Source: an uncultured Oscillospiraceae bacterium (lineage in GTDB: Bacteria; Bacillota; Clostridia; Oscillospirales; Oscillospiraceae). Taken from it: a DNA stretch of 16,139 nucleotides. Below the pieces are notes generated by a model, which was not told where the DNA came from, searched no databases, and saw only the letters and a program-made list of their open reading frames with translations. Positions 1-7,287 of this stretch are shown one piece after another (the first letter of the stretch is position 1; every line of letters starts with the position of its first letter). The position numbers were made by a program, and so were the translations under genes. The stretch lies in contig CAAEEO010000001.1 in the NCBI GenBank assembly GCA_900754965.1, positions 1 through 16,139 of the forward strand, in the 5' to 3' direction.

Positions 1-147
1 CCACAGCCCGTAAACGGGCGAATTGTCGTTCTAACGTTAATCTTTCCCTCGTCGGGAGATTGCTGTTAGCGGCTCGCTTCGCTCGATGCTTGAAGCTAAA
101 GCTTTTTTACGGGGCACCTCCACCGGCAGAGCCGGTGGTTTCCGTAA
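1..147. other. Palindrome-rich intergenic DNA at left edge
   Basis: No convincing gene. The stretch carries a series of short inverted repeats: GCCCG-taaa-CGGGC at 6-19; TTAGC at 66-70 facing GCTAA at 95-99; AAGC-taaa-GCTT at 93-104 followed by a T run to 108; and a two-level palindrome at 107-147. It may be the 3' end of a neighbouring convergent transcription unit outside the window, or a dispersed palindromic repeat. I cannot tell which from one copy. Confidence 0.5.
107..147. repeat. Nested inverted repeat (compound hairpin)
   Basis: The inner stem CCACCGGC (120-127) pairs perfectly with GCCGGTGG (131-138) around an AGA loop. The outer arms TTACGG (107-112) and CCGTAA (142-147) also match, with an asymmetric internal loop (7 nt left, 3 nt right). 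The inner stem is followed on the plus strand only by TTT, so as a terminator it would be weak. It could be a bidirectional transcription barrier or a REP-like element. Confidence 0.6.
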
Positions 148-153
148 CCAATG

Positions 154-196
154 AAAAAGCACACCATCCCCGCCGGTTTCGGCAGGGACGGTGCGC
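154..196 (-). terminator. Intrinsic terminator of the marR-ABC-thioesterase operon
   Basis: Arms at 159-175 and 180-196 form a 17-position stem with three mismatches and a GTTT loop. Read on the minus strand, the stem is followed by a run of five T (154-158 as A on the plus strand). It begins 12 bp after the thioesterase stop codon, where the end of this operon is expected. Confidence 0.85.
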
Positions 197-208
197 TGTG
201 GTTCTGAT

Positions 209-631
209 TCAGTTTTCCCCGTCCTCTTCCTGGGTTTTCCGCAGCAGTGCGTCGTATTCCGGGTACATTCGTTTCAGCCGCACAGGCATCCCCCGACTGT
301 CCAGGAAACAGTGCTCTGTCTCTCCGGTACACACCAGTTCCCCGTCTCGGAACATGGTGTATCCCACACGCAGACGCACCCCGGTATATTCCAGCAGGCG
401 CACATGGATCTGCACCAGGTCGTCATAGGTGGTGGTTTTCTTATACTCGCACCGGACAGACACCACTGGGGAGACCATTCCCAGTTCTTCACACTTCTTG
501 TAACTCCATCCCACGGCTTTCATCCATCCGGTCCGTGCCTCTTCCATCATACGAATATAGTTGGAATGATGGGTCACTCCCATTTTATCCGTTTCGTAAT
601 AGGCCACCCGGTGTTCGTACATATAATCCAT
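209..631 (-). CDS. Acyl-CoA thioesterase, YbgC/FadM-like hotdog family
   Basis: The 140-residue length is typical of single-domain hotdog thioesterases of the 4-hydroxybenzoyl-CoA thioesterase/YbgC/FadM group, which hydrolyse acyl-CoA thioesters in the cytoplasm. The N-terminal motif YYETDKMGVTHHSNY (residues 11-25) matches the family signature, with Asp15 as the probable catalytic residue and the His pair 21-22 where YbgC has its His. No signal peptide or membrane segment is present. The ATG is preceded by AAGGAG, which overlaps the stop codon of the upstream exporter gene (10 bp gap), so the gene is almost certainly translated from the same mRNA. The acyl substrate cannot be told from sequence. 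Its place behind a MarR-controlled exporter suggests a role in handling a lipid or aromatic CoA ester, but that is inference. Confidence 0.85.
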   Translation of the reverse strand: MDYMYEHRVAYYETDKMGVTHHSNYIRMMEEARTGWMKAVGWSYKKCEELGMVSPVVSVRCEYKKTTTYDDLVQIHVRLLEYTGVRLRVGYTMFRDGELVCTGETEHCFLDSRGMPVRLKRMYPEYDALLRKTQEEDGEN

Positions 632-641
632 TTTCTTCTCC

Positions 642-2507
642 TTAGGCTACTGTTTCTTCAAACTGACTGTTCCAGAGGTCGGCATAGAATCCGCCCCGCT
701 CCAACAATTCATCATGGGTTCCCTGCTCCACAATATCACCGTTCTGCATGACCAAAATCTGATCGGCATTGCGGATGGTAGACAGCCGGTGCGCAATCAC
801 AAAGCAGGTGCGCCCTTCCATCAGACGGTCCATGGCCGACTGGATCAGCTGCTCGGTGCGGGTATCCACACTGGAGGTCGCCTCATCCAGAATCAGCACC
901 GGACTATCCGCCAAAATGGCCCGGGCAATGGTCAGCAGCTGTTTCTGTCCCTGGGAAACATTGGAGGCATCCTCATTCAGTTCCATCTGGTAGCCGCCGG
1001 GCAATGTGCGGATGAACTTATCCGCGTGAGCGGCCTTGGCTGCGGCAATCACTTCCGCATCTGTGGCATCGGAACGGCCATAGCGAATGTTTTCCAGAAT
1101 GCTCCCCTTGAACAGCCAGGTATCCTGCAGCACCATGCCAAAGCATTTCCGCAGCTGTCCCCGGTCATACTCCCGAATATCCACGCCGTCCAGGGTAATC
1201 TGCCCGGCATCTACATCGTAAAAGCGCATCAGCAGTTTCACCATGGTGGTCTTTCCTGCGCCGGTGGGACCTACAATGGCCACCGTCTGTCCCGGTTTCA
1301 CATCACAGCTCCAGTCATGGATGATGGTCTGTCCCGGGTCGTATCCAAACTTCACATGTTGGAAGCGTACTTCCCCCTGCACATGATCCGTGCTGGCCGG
1401 ATTCTGCACCGAAGGTTCTTCCTCCGGCTCTTCCAAAAACTCGAACACCCGCTCCGCAGCGGCTGCCATGGACTGCATCATATTGGACACCTGGGCAAGC
1501 TGGGCGATGGGCTGGGTAAAGTTGCGCACATACGTCATAAAGGCCTGGATATCTCCCACCTGCACAACGCCCTGCACCGCCAGCATAGCCCCGGAGATGA
1601 CCACGGCCACATACCCCAAATTTCCCACAAACGCCATCAGCGGCTGCATCAGGCCGGACAGGAACTGGCTCTTCCATGCCGATTCATACAGGCGCTCATT
1701 GGTTTCCGTAAAGGTTTTGAGGACTTCCGGTTCCCGGTTATATGCCTGCACCACATTCAGGCCGCTGTAGGTCTCCTCCACCTGTCCGTTGATCTCTCCA
1801 AGCTGTCTCTGCTGCGCCACAAAGTATTTCTGGCTCCGTTTCACCACCAACATAATCAGCAGCAAAGAGATGGGCAAAATCAGCACCGTCAGTCCCGTCA
1901 TCAGCGGACTGATGGTGAGCATCATATACAACACGCCCAGAATGGTGGTCACACTGGTAATCAGCGTGGTGATGGACTGGTTCATGCCCTGTCCCAGGGT
2001 GTCCACATCGTTGGTGATGCGGCTGAGAACTTCGCCCACTGTCCGTTTCTCAAAATATTTCATAGGCATCCGGTCGATCTTCTCGCTGATTTCCCGGCGC
2101 ATCCGATAGCAGAGTTTCTGCACCACAGTGGACATGGTAAAGCTCTGCACAAACGCACACAGGGAACTGAAAAGATAGATCAGCAAGACCGCGCCCAAGA
2201 TAATCCCAATCTTCCCGAAATCAATGCCGCCTGTTCCCGTATATTTTGCCACCAGACCATTGAACAGTTCCGTAGTAGCCTGCCCCAGGGTCTTGGGGCC
2301 GATCACATTGAACACCGTAGAGCCCACGGCAAAGATGCACACCAGGATCAGCGCATACCGATAGTTTCCAAGATACCGGAACAGCTTGCCCAAAGTCCCT
2401 TTCAGATCTTTTGCCTTCTCTCCCGGTCCTCCGCCATGGGGCCCGTGGTGGCCATGGTGCGGTCTGCCCTGAGGCATCGCTGTCCGTTTTTCTTCATGCG
2501 TATCCAT
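642..2507 (-). CDS. ABC exporter half-transporter with the intact catalytic Glu (second subunit)
   Basis: This 621-residue type IV ABC exporter half has an N-terminal six-helix membrane domain (about residues 45-345) and a C-terminal ATPase domain (about 378-615). Walker A is GPTGAGKTT (413-421), Walker B ends LILDE (Asp541, catalytic Glu542) and the H-loop His is 573. The signature is VSQGQ (517-521) instead of LSGGQ, the usual mark of the subunit that lends its signature to the degenerate site in heterodimeric exporters (LmrCD, BmrCD and TM287/288 type). The N-terminus is rich in His and Gly (residues 17-27). Its start codon lies 3 bp after the previous gene's stop, and its ribosome site GGAGGTG is formed by that gene's last codons. 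Probable function is multidrug or lipid export; the substrate is unknown. Confidence 0.93.
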   Translation of the reverse strand: MDTHEEKRTAMPQGRPHHGHHGPHGGGPGEKAKDLKGTLGKLFRYLGNYRYALILVCIFAVGSTVFNVIGPKTLGQATTELFNGLVAKYTGTGGIDFGKIGIILGAVLLIYLFSSLCAFVQSFTMSTVVQKLCYRMRREISEKIDRMPMKYFEKRTVGEVLSRITNDVDTLGQGMNQSITTLITSVTTILGVLYMMLTISPLMTGLTVLILPISLLLIMLVVKRSQKYFVAQQRQLGEINGQVEETYSGLNVVQAYNREPEVLKTFTETNERLYESAWKSQFLSGLMQPLMAFVGNLGYVAVVISGAMLAVQGVVQVGDIQAFMTYVRNFTQPIAQLAQVSNMMQSMAAAAERVFEFLEEPEEEPSVQNPASTDHVQGEVRFQHVKFGYDPGQTIIHDWSCDVKPGQTVAIVGPTGAGKTTMVKLLMRFYDVDAGQITLDGVDIREYDRGQLRKCFGMVLQDTWLFKGSILENIRYGRSDATDAEVIAAAKAAHADKFIRTLPGGYQMELNEDASNVSQGQKQLLTIARAILADSPVLILDEATSSVDTRTEQLIQSAMDRLMEGRTCFVIAHRLSTIRNADQILVMQNGDIVEQGTHDELLERGGFYADLWNSQFEETVA

Positions 2508-2510
2508 CTG

Positions 2511-4310
2511 TCACACCTCCATTCCCAATTCTTTGGCACTGAGCTGGCTGACGGCGATCTCCCGGTAGGTTTCACAGCTGCGCAGCAGTTCTTCGTGGGT
2601 ACCTACACCGTCAATCTGTCCGTCCTTGAGCACGATAATTTTATCCGCGTGCATCACCGTGGCAATCCGCTGTCCCACAATCACCACTGCCGTATCCCCG
2701 GCAGACTCCGCCAGCGCCTTCCGCAGGCGGGCGTCTGTCTGATAATCCAACGCAGAAAAACTGTCGTCAAACAGGTACACCCTCGGTCGGCTGGCCACTG
2801 CCCGAGCGATGGACAGCCGCTGTTTCTGCCCGCCGGACACATTGCTGCCGCCCTGGGCAATGGGACTGTCGTACCCCTGTTCTTTTTCCTCGATAAATTC
2901 TTCCGACTGGGCCACTTCCGCCGCCTGCCGCATCTGTTCCGGGGTCACATCTCCGGCATAACAGATGTTGGAACCAATGGTTCCGGAAAACAGCACTGCT
3001 TTCTGGGGAACATAACCCAGTTCATCCCGCAAAGCAGTCAGATCCATATCCCGCAGGTCCACGCCGTCCAGGGTGATTGCCCCTTCCGTCACATCGTAAA
3101 ATCGGGGGATCAAATTCAGCAGTGTGGACTTTCCGCTGCCCGTAGAGCCGATGATTGCCGTGGTCTGTCCCGGTTCCGCCGTGAAAGAAACATCCCGCAG
3201 GGCATAGTCCTCTGCCCCCGGATACTGAAAGCTCACATGGTCGAACACCAGGCGCCCGGTGTGTTTCCGGGGGTTTTCCGGCTGCTCAGGCTGCGTGATT
3301 ACCGGCTTGGAGTCCAGAATCTCCTGCAATCTATCCACAGAGACTATGGCACGGGGCAGCATGATGGATACCATCGTAATCATCATAAAGGCCATGACGA
3401 TCTGCATGGTATAGGTCATAAACGCCATCATATCCCCGATTTGCAGAATCGCACTGTCCACTCCCTTGGCGCCGAACCAGACGATCATAATCGAAATGAC
3501 ATTCATGATCAGCATCATGGTCGGCATCATAAACGCCATCACCCGGCCAGTGAACAGCTGGGTGCGGAACAAGGCCCGATTGGCCCGGTCGAAACGCTGC
3601 TCCTCATCCTGTTCCTTATGAAAGGCCCGGATTACCGGCATACCGGTGAGGATCTCCCGGCTGACCAGGTTCACATTGTCCACCAGTGTCTGCATTTTCT
3701 TAAATTTCGGCATGGCCGTCACCATCAGGATCAGCACCAGTACGCTGATGCAGGCTACCGCCAGAACGATGATCCAACCCATTCCCGTTTTTGTACCGGA
3801 GACCTTCAAAATACCGCCAATGCCGATGATGGGCGCATACAGCACCATACGCAGCAGCATCACTATCACCATCTGTACCTGCTGCACATCATTGGTGCTG
3901 CGGGTAATCAGAGAGGCCGTTGAAAAACCATCCATTTCCGTATGGGAAAAAGACAGGACCTTTCCAAACACATCCTGCCGCAGGTCTCTGCCCACCTGGG
4001 AAGACACCCGGCTGGCGATCAGGTTCACCACCACAGCGCACAAAACCGACAACAGCGTCACCAGAATCATTTTCCCGGCAGTGGTCCAAAGGTAACGCAT
4101 TTGCACCTGGCTGTCCCCCTGCCCGGCGGCCACCTGGGCAATGTAGGCCGGGTCAGCGTCCTCCACGCCGCCCTGCACCAGACCAATGTCCACAATGTCG
4201 CTCATCAGTTCCGGCAGTCCCAGTTCGCAGTTGGCCTGCACCACAAGCAGCGTCACCGCCAGCAGCACCGCCAACCAATGTTTTTTCAAAAGTTTCAAAA
4301 TTTTGATCAT
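2511..4310 (-). CDS. ABC exporter half-transporter with degenerate catalytic residues (first subunit)
   Basis: This is a 599-residue half-transporter: membrane domain about residues 10-320, ATPase domain about 354-590. Walker A is GSTGSGKST (388-396) and the signature is canonical VSGGQ (491-495). Two catalytic positions are replaced: Walker B reads VYLFDD, giving Asp516 for Glu, and the switch position reads VGQR, giving Gln547 for His. This is the non-hydrolysing site partner of heterodimeric exporters and complements the downstream subunit. The frame is open back to 4445, inside the marR gene, but I chose the ATG at 4310: AAAGGA lies just upstream, the protein then begins MIKILKLLKKHW like the family, and the earlier in-frame start overlaps marR heavily. 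It follows marR by 22 bp. Confidence 0.93.
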   Translation of the reverse strand: MIKILKLLKKHWLAVLLAVTLLVVQANCELGLPELMSDIVDIGLVQGGVEDADPAYIAQVAAGQGDSQVQMRYLWTTAGKMILVTLLSVLCAVVVNLIASRVSSQVGRDLRQDVFGKVLSFSHTEMDGFSTASLITRSTNDVQQVQMVIVMLLRMVLYAPIIGIGGILKVSGTKTGMGWIIVLAVACISVLVLILMVTAMPKFKKMQTLVDNVNLVSREILTGMPVIRAFHKEQDEEQRFDRANRALFRTQLFTGRVMAFMMPTMMLIMNVISIMIVWFGAKGVDSAILQIGDMMAFMTYTMQIVMAFMMITMVSIMLPRAIVSVDRLQEILDSKPVITQPEQPENPRKHTGRLVFDHVSFQYPGAEDYALRDVSFTAEPGQTTAIIGSTGSGKSTLLNLIPRFYDVTEGAITLDGVDLRDMDLTALRDELGYVPQKAVLFSGTIGSNICYAGDVTPEQMRQAAEVAQSEEFIEEKEQGYDSPIAQGGSNVSGGQKQRLSIARAVASRPRVYLFDDSFSALDYQTDARLRKALAESAGDTAVVIVGQRIATVMHADKIIVLKDGQIDGVGTHEELLRSCETYREIAVSQLSAKELGMEV

Positions 4311-4332
4311 GCTTGTTTCCTTTCTCCGGGGA

Positions 4333-4782
4333 TCATTCTGTCCGATCTGCCCCGGGACATTTTCCCGGTTCCACGATCTCCACCAGCCGACGGAACAGCC
4401 GTACCAATTCCTTCGCATCCTCCGGCCCCAATGCCTCCAGCACACCCGCCAGATGCTGAATCACTTCCGTGGAGTGCTGCTGTGCGGTCTGTTCTCCTGC
4501 CGCGGTCAGACGAACGATGATCCTGCGCCGGTCCTGCCGGTCACACTGCCGCACCACCTGTCCCCGCTCTTCCAAATCTCCCAGGAGTTTCGTCACCCGC
4601 GCCGAGCTGATTCCAAAAGCTTCGGTCAGTTCCCGGGGAGATGCCTCCCCGCCGTGATCCTGCAGATAGCGCAGCATCATGTCTCTCATCCGATCCAGTT
4701 TCTCCATGTGATTGAGCGTGGGTTTCCGCCCTCTCGGGTGCGTCACCTGCAGTACCTCATAGGCCAATTCTGTATAATCCAA
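4333..4782 (-). CDS. MarR-family transcriptional regulator
   Basis: A 149-residue winged-helix protein. The helix-turn-helix spans about residues 48-72 (ASPRELTEAFGISSARVTKL), followed by the wing DRQDRRRIIVRLT (81-93), which carries the Asp-Arg-x-Asp-Arg-Arg pattern typical of MarR. Flanking helices would form the dimer interface. The start appears to be TTG at 4782, with GGGAG 6 bases upstream; the first internal ATG (Met26) would remove an N-terminal helix. It is the first gene of the four-gene operon with the ABC exporter and thioesterase. A 26-bp inverted repeat sits across the probable transcription start, consistent with autorepression relieved by a ligand that the exporter removes. 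The ligand is unknown. Confidence 0.9.
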   Translation of the reverse strand: MDYTELAYEVLQVTHPRGRKPTLNHMEKLDRMRDMMLRYLQDHGGEASPRELTEAFGISSARVTKLLGDLEERGQVVRQCDRQDRRRIIVRLTAAGEQTAQQHSTEVIQHLAGVLEALGPEDAKELVRLFRRLVEIVEPGKCPGADRTE

Positions 4783-4816
4783 CAGGTTCTCCCTTCTTTC
4801 CGCAATTCTTTCATAG

Positions 4817-4842
4817 CTGTAAATTATTTATATGCGTTACAG
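4817..4842. promoter_or_regulatory. Candidate MarR operator (inverted repeat)
   Basis: CTGTAA (4817-4822) and TTACAG (4837-4842) are perfect inverted half-sites 14 bp apart, about two helical turns centre to centre. The repeat abuts the -10 box and covers the expected transcription start, so a bound dimer would block RNA polymerase. Assigning it to this MarR protein is inference from position. Confidence 0.6.
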
Positions 4843-4871
4843 ATAATACCCCCATTTTTATCCCTTGTCAA
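4843..4871 (-). promoter_or_regulatory. Sigma-A promoter of the marR-ABC operon
   Basis: On the minus strand TTGACA (4866-4871) is followed after exactly 17 bp by TATTAT (4843-4848). Eleven of twelve positions match consensus. The expected start is near 4836, giving a leader of about 54 nt before the marR TTG codon. Confidence 0.85.
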
Positions 4872-4907
4872 GTCCGGGATACCAACAAAGCCCACCAGAT
4901 TTTTCGC

Positions 4908-4942
4908 AAAAAAAGAGGAAAGACTTGCGTCTTTCCTCTTTT
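4908..4942 (-). terminator. Intrinsic terminator of serCA
   Basis: A perfect 14-bp stem (4911-4924 with 4929-4942) closes a 4-nt loop. On the minus strand it leads into a run of seven T counted outward from the end of the stem and partly shared with it. It starts 13 bp after the serA stop codon and separates serA from the marR promoter. Confidence 0.92.
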
Positions 4943-4955
4943 CATACACTTGTTC

Positions 4956-6128
4956 TTACAGGATTCGCACCCGGAGCACTTCCGGCATATTGCAGATCAC
5001 TTCCACATCGTTCATTGTCAGTTTTTCACCCAGATCAATCATGGTGTATGCATACTCTCCCCGGGACTTGTTGATCATGTGCTCCACGTTGATGTTCATG
5101 CCGCCGATGATCTCCAGGAAACGGGTCAGCATTTTCGGCACATTCTGATGCAGCACGCACAGACGGCACACACCCATCCGATCCAGACTGGCATTGGGCA
5201 AGTTGACAGAATTGCGGATATTCCCGTTGACGATATAGTCATACAGTTCTTTGGCTGCCAGAACAGCACATTTGTCTTCACTTTCCGGTGTGCAGGCGCC
5301 AATGTGGGGCATGCAGATCACATTCTTTTCCCGAATGAGCTTTTCATTGGGGAAATCCGTGACATACTTCGCCACTTTGCCAGTATGGATGGCGGCGATC
5401 ATGGCGTCGTCGTCCACCACTTCCGCCCGGGACTCGTTGGTGATCCGCACCCCGTCCCGCATGGCAGCAAAGGCCTCTTCATCAAACATATGATGGGTCT
5501 GCTCTGTGTAGGGCACATTGATGCTGATATAATCGCAATGCCGGTAGATCTCCCCAATGTCCTCCGCGTGAATCACATCCCGGCTCAGCCGCCAGGCAGC
5601 CTCCACAGACATGAAAGGATCATATCCGTACACCTGCATGCCCAAATCCAGCGCTGCATTGGCCACCAGTGCGCCGGTAGCACCCAGGCCTACCACGCCC
5701 AAGGTTTTCCCCTGCAGTTCCGGCCCGGAAAAGGCGTTTTTCCCTTTTTCCACCAGAGTGGGGATCTCCTCGCCCCGGTCGGCAATGGTCTTGACCCATT
5801 CGATGCTTCCCAAGACATCCCGGCTGGCCATGACCAACTCCGCCAACACCAGTTCCTTCACCGCCTCGGCATTGGCGCCGGGGGCATTGAATACCACGAT
5901 GCCCTTTTCTGCGCACCGATCCACGGGAATGTTATTGTATCCGGCCCCTGCACGGGCAATTCCCAGCAGACTGGGGCCAAACTTCATTTTCAGCATATCT
6001 GCCGAGCGAACCAGAATGCCCGTGGGATCTTCCACATCCGGGCCCACTTTGCAGCCTTTATTCTCCAGTACGGCAATCCCGTTGGCGGAGATATGATTCA
6101 GCACCTGAATTTTAATATCGTCTCTCAT
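4956..6128 (-). CDS. serA: D-3-phosphoglycerate dehydrogenase
   Basis: NAD-dependent oxidation of 3-phosphoglycerate to 3-phosphohydroxypyruvate, the first step of serine synthesis, in the cytoplasm. The 390-residue protein has the 2-hydroxyacid dehydrogenase core with the dinucleotide loop GLGATG (148-153) and Asp170 at the end of the next strand, as in NAD-specific enzymes. The catalytic trio is Arg234, Glu262 and His275 (PHIGACT). The C-terminal ~70 residues (from about 318) form an ACT domain, which in this family often binds serine for feedback control. It lacks the extra intervening domain of long PGDH forms. Its ATG overlaps the serC stop codon (ATGA at 6125-6128), so the two are translationally coupled. 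No serB phosphatase is in the window. Confidence 0.93.
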   Translation of the reverse strand: MRDDIKIQVLNHISANGIAVLENKGCKVGPDVEDPTGILVRSADMLKMKFGPSLLGIARAGAGYNNIPVDRCAEKGIVVFNAPGANAEAVKELVLAELVMASRDVLGSIEWVKTIADRGEEIPTLVEKGKNAFSGPELQGKTLGVVGLGATGALVANAALDLGMQVYGYDPFMSVEAAWRLSRDVIHAEDIGEIYRHCDYISINVPYTEQTHHMFDEEAFAAMRDGVRITNESRAEVVDDDAMIAAIHTGKVAKYVTDFPNEKLIREKNVICMPHIGACTPESEDKCAVLAAKELYDYIVNGNIRNSVNLPNASLDRMGVCRLCVLHQNVPKMLTRFLEIIGGMNINVEHMINKSRGEYAYTMIDLGEKLTMNDVEVICNMPEVLRVRIL

Positions 6129-7219
6129 CGCTTGCTTTCCTCGAATTCTTTCAGATAAGTAATCAGCGCTGTCACGCCTTCCATGGGCATTGCGTTATAA
6201 ATCGATGCCCGCATTCCGCCGGTGAGCCGATGACCTTTCAGATTCAAAAGTCTCCGGCGTGCTGCTCCGGCCAAAAATTCTGCATCCAGTTCCGGACTGT
6301 CTGTCCGGAAGGTCACATTCATCTCAGACCTTGCTGACGGCTGTGCACTGCCATGGAACAAGCGGCTGTTGTCCAAAAACTCATACAGCGCCCTGGCGCG
6401 TTCCCCCTTGCGCCGTTCCATTTCCAAAACGCCGCCCTGGCTCTCCAACCATTTCAGATTCAGTCCAAGCATATAGATGCACCAACAAGGCGGCGTGTTC
6501 AGCATAGAATCCTTTTCAATCTGCACCTGATAGTCCATCACTTTCGGGGTGATGGCGCTGGCATGACCCGCCAGACTTTTCTCCAGAATCACCACCGTCA
6601 AACCGGCAGGCGCCATATTTTTCTGCGCTCCGGCGTAAATCATCCCATAGCGGGACACATCCACCGGGCGAGATAGAATATCAGAAGACATATCACAGAC
6701 CAGAGGCACGCCCTTTGTCTCGGGGACATACTGCCATTCCGTTCCGTAAATGGTGTTGTTGGAACAGTAATAGAAATAGGACGCATCCGGGGACAGGGAC
6801 AGTTCAGACTGCCCGGGAATGGTGGTGTGCCCTGTGGGTGTGGTATCCGCCGCAATGTGTACCGTGCCGTACTTTTTGGCCTCCTCCGCCGCAATGCGTG
6901 AGAAGTTTCCGGTGACGGCATAGTCCGCCCGGGCCGTTTCCCCCATCAGATTCATGGGAATGGACGCAAATTGAAGCGTCGCGCCCCCCTGCAAAAACAG
7001 GATCTCGTGGGTATCCGGCACCTGCATCACCCGTTTCAGCCGCTGTTTGGCCTCGTCAAAAATCTCCTGATACAGACTGCTCCGGTGACTCATCTCCATC
7101 ACGGACATTCCGCTGCCATGATAATCCAACAACTCTCTCTGTGCCTCTTCCAGCACAGCCTTGGGCAGGACAGACGGTCCCGCCGCAAAATTGAAAATGT
7201 CTTCTCTTGCCATATTCAT
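6125..7219 (-). CDS. serC: Phosphoserine aminotransferase
   Basis: PLP enzyme that converts 3-phosphohydroxypyruvate and glutamate to phosphoserine and 2-oxoglutarate. The 364-residue length is normal for SerC. FNFAAGPSVLP opens the protein; the GGAT phosphate-binding turn is at 78-81, the PLP-pairing Asp is in CDMSSD (175-180), Lys200 in GAQKNMAPAG is the Schiff-base lysine, and GGMRASIYNAMP (334-345) is the conserved C-terminal substrate loop. Two close ATG codons are possible (7219 or 7213); the second has slightly better spacing from the purine stretch AAAAGAG, so the true N-terminus could be two residues shorter. It is followed directly by serA and preceded by its own promoter. Confidence 0.93.
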   Translation of the reverse strand: MNMAREDIFNFAAGPSVLPKAVLEEAQRELLDYHGSGMSVMEMSHRSSLYQEIFDEAKQRLKRVMQVPDTHEILFLQGGATLQFASIPMNLMGETARADYAVTGNFSRIAAEEAKKYGTVHIAADTTPTGHTTIPGQSELSLSPDASYFYYCSNNTIYGTEWQYVPETKGVPLVCDMSSDILSRPVDVSRYGMIYAGAQKNMAPAGLTVVILEKSLAGHASAITPKVMDYQVQIEKDSMLNTPPCWCIYMLGLNLKWLESQGGVLEMERRKGERARALYEFLDNSRLFHGSAQPSARSEMNVTFRTDSPELDAEFLAGAARRRLLNLKGHRLTGGMRASIYNAMPMEGVTALITYLKEFEESKR

Positions 7220-7258
7220 TCTCTTTTCTGCTCGTTGCTTGAAGTTTAGAATGTTCCT

Positions 7259-7287
7259 ATTATATGCACTTCAGCATATTCCGTCAA
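7259..7287 (-). promoter_or_regulatory. Sigma-A promoter of serCA
   Basis: TTGACG (7282-7287, minus strand), a 17-bp spacer, then a perfect TATAAT (7259-7264). The -35 box overlaps the mtaB stop codon, so serCA has its own start in addition to any read-through from mtaB, for which no terminator is seen. The expected start is near 7252, with a short leader of about 33 nt and no room for a riboswitch or T-box. Confidence 0.85.

Noticed and set aside
714..3923. 1069-codon open frame on the plus strand opposite the two ABC genes
   Set aside because: It is fully antisense to two genes with clear motifs, has a His/Gln-rich composition typical of reverse-frame shadows in GC-rich genes, shows no domain, and has no ribosome site at its start.
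4311..4445. Extended N-terminus (45 residues) of the first ABC subunit
   Set aside because: It would overlap the 3' end of marR, gives Trp/Arg-rich residues unlike the family, and a good ribosome site sits before the ATG at 4310.
4783..4955. Riboswitch or T-box between serA and marR
   Set aside because: The interval is fully explained by the serA terminator, the marR promoter and the inverted repeat; no T-box or riboswitch core is visible.
4950..6158. 402-codon plus-strand frame opposite serA
   Set aside because: Complement of a confidently identified gene; composition (His, Gln, Phe) is that of a shadow frame and no family is recognisable.
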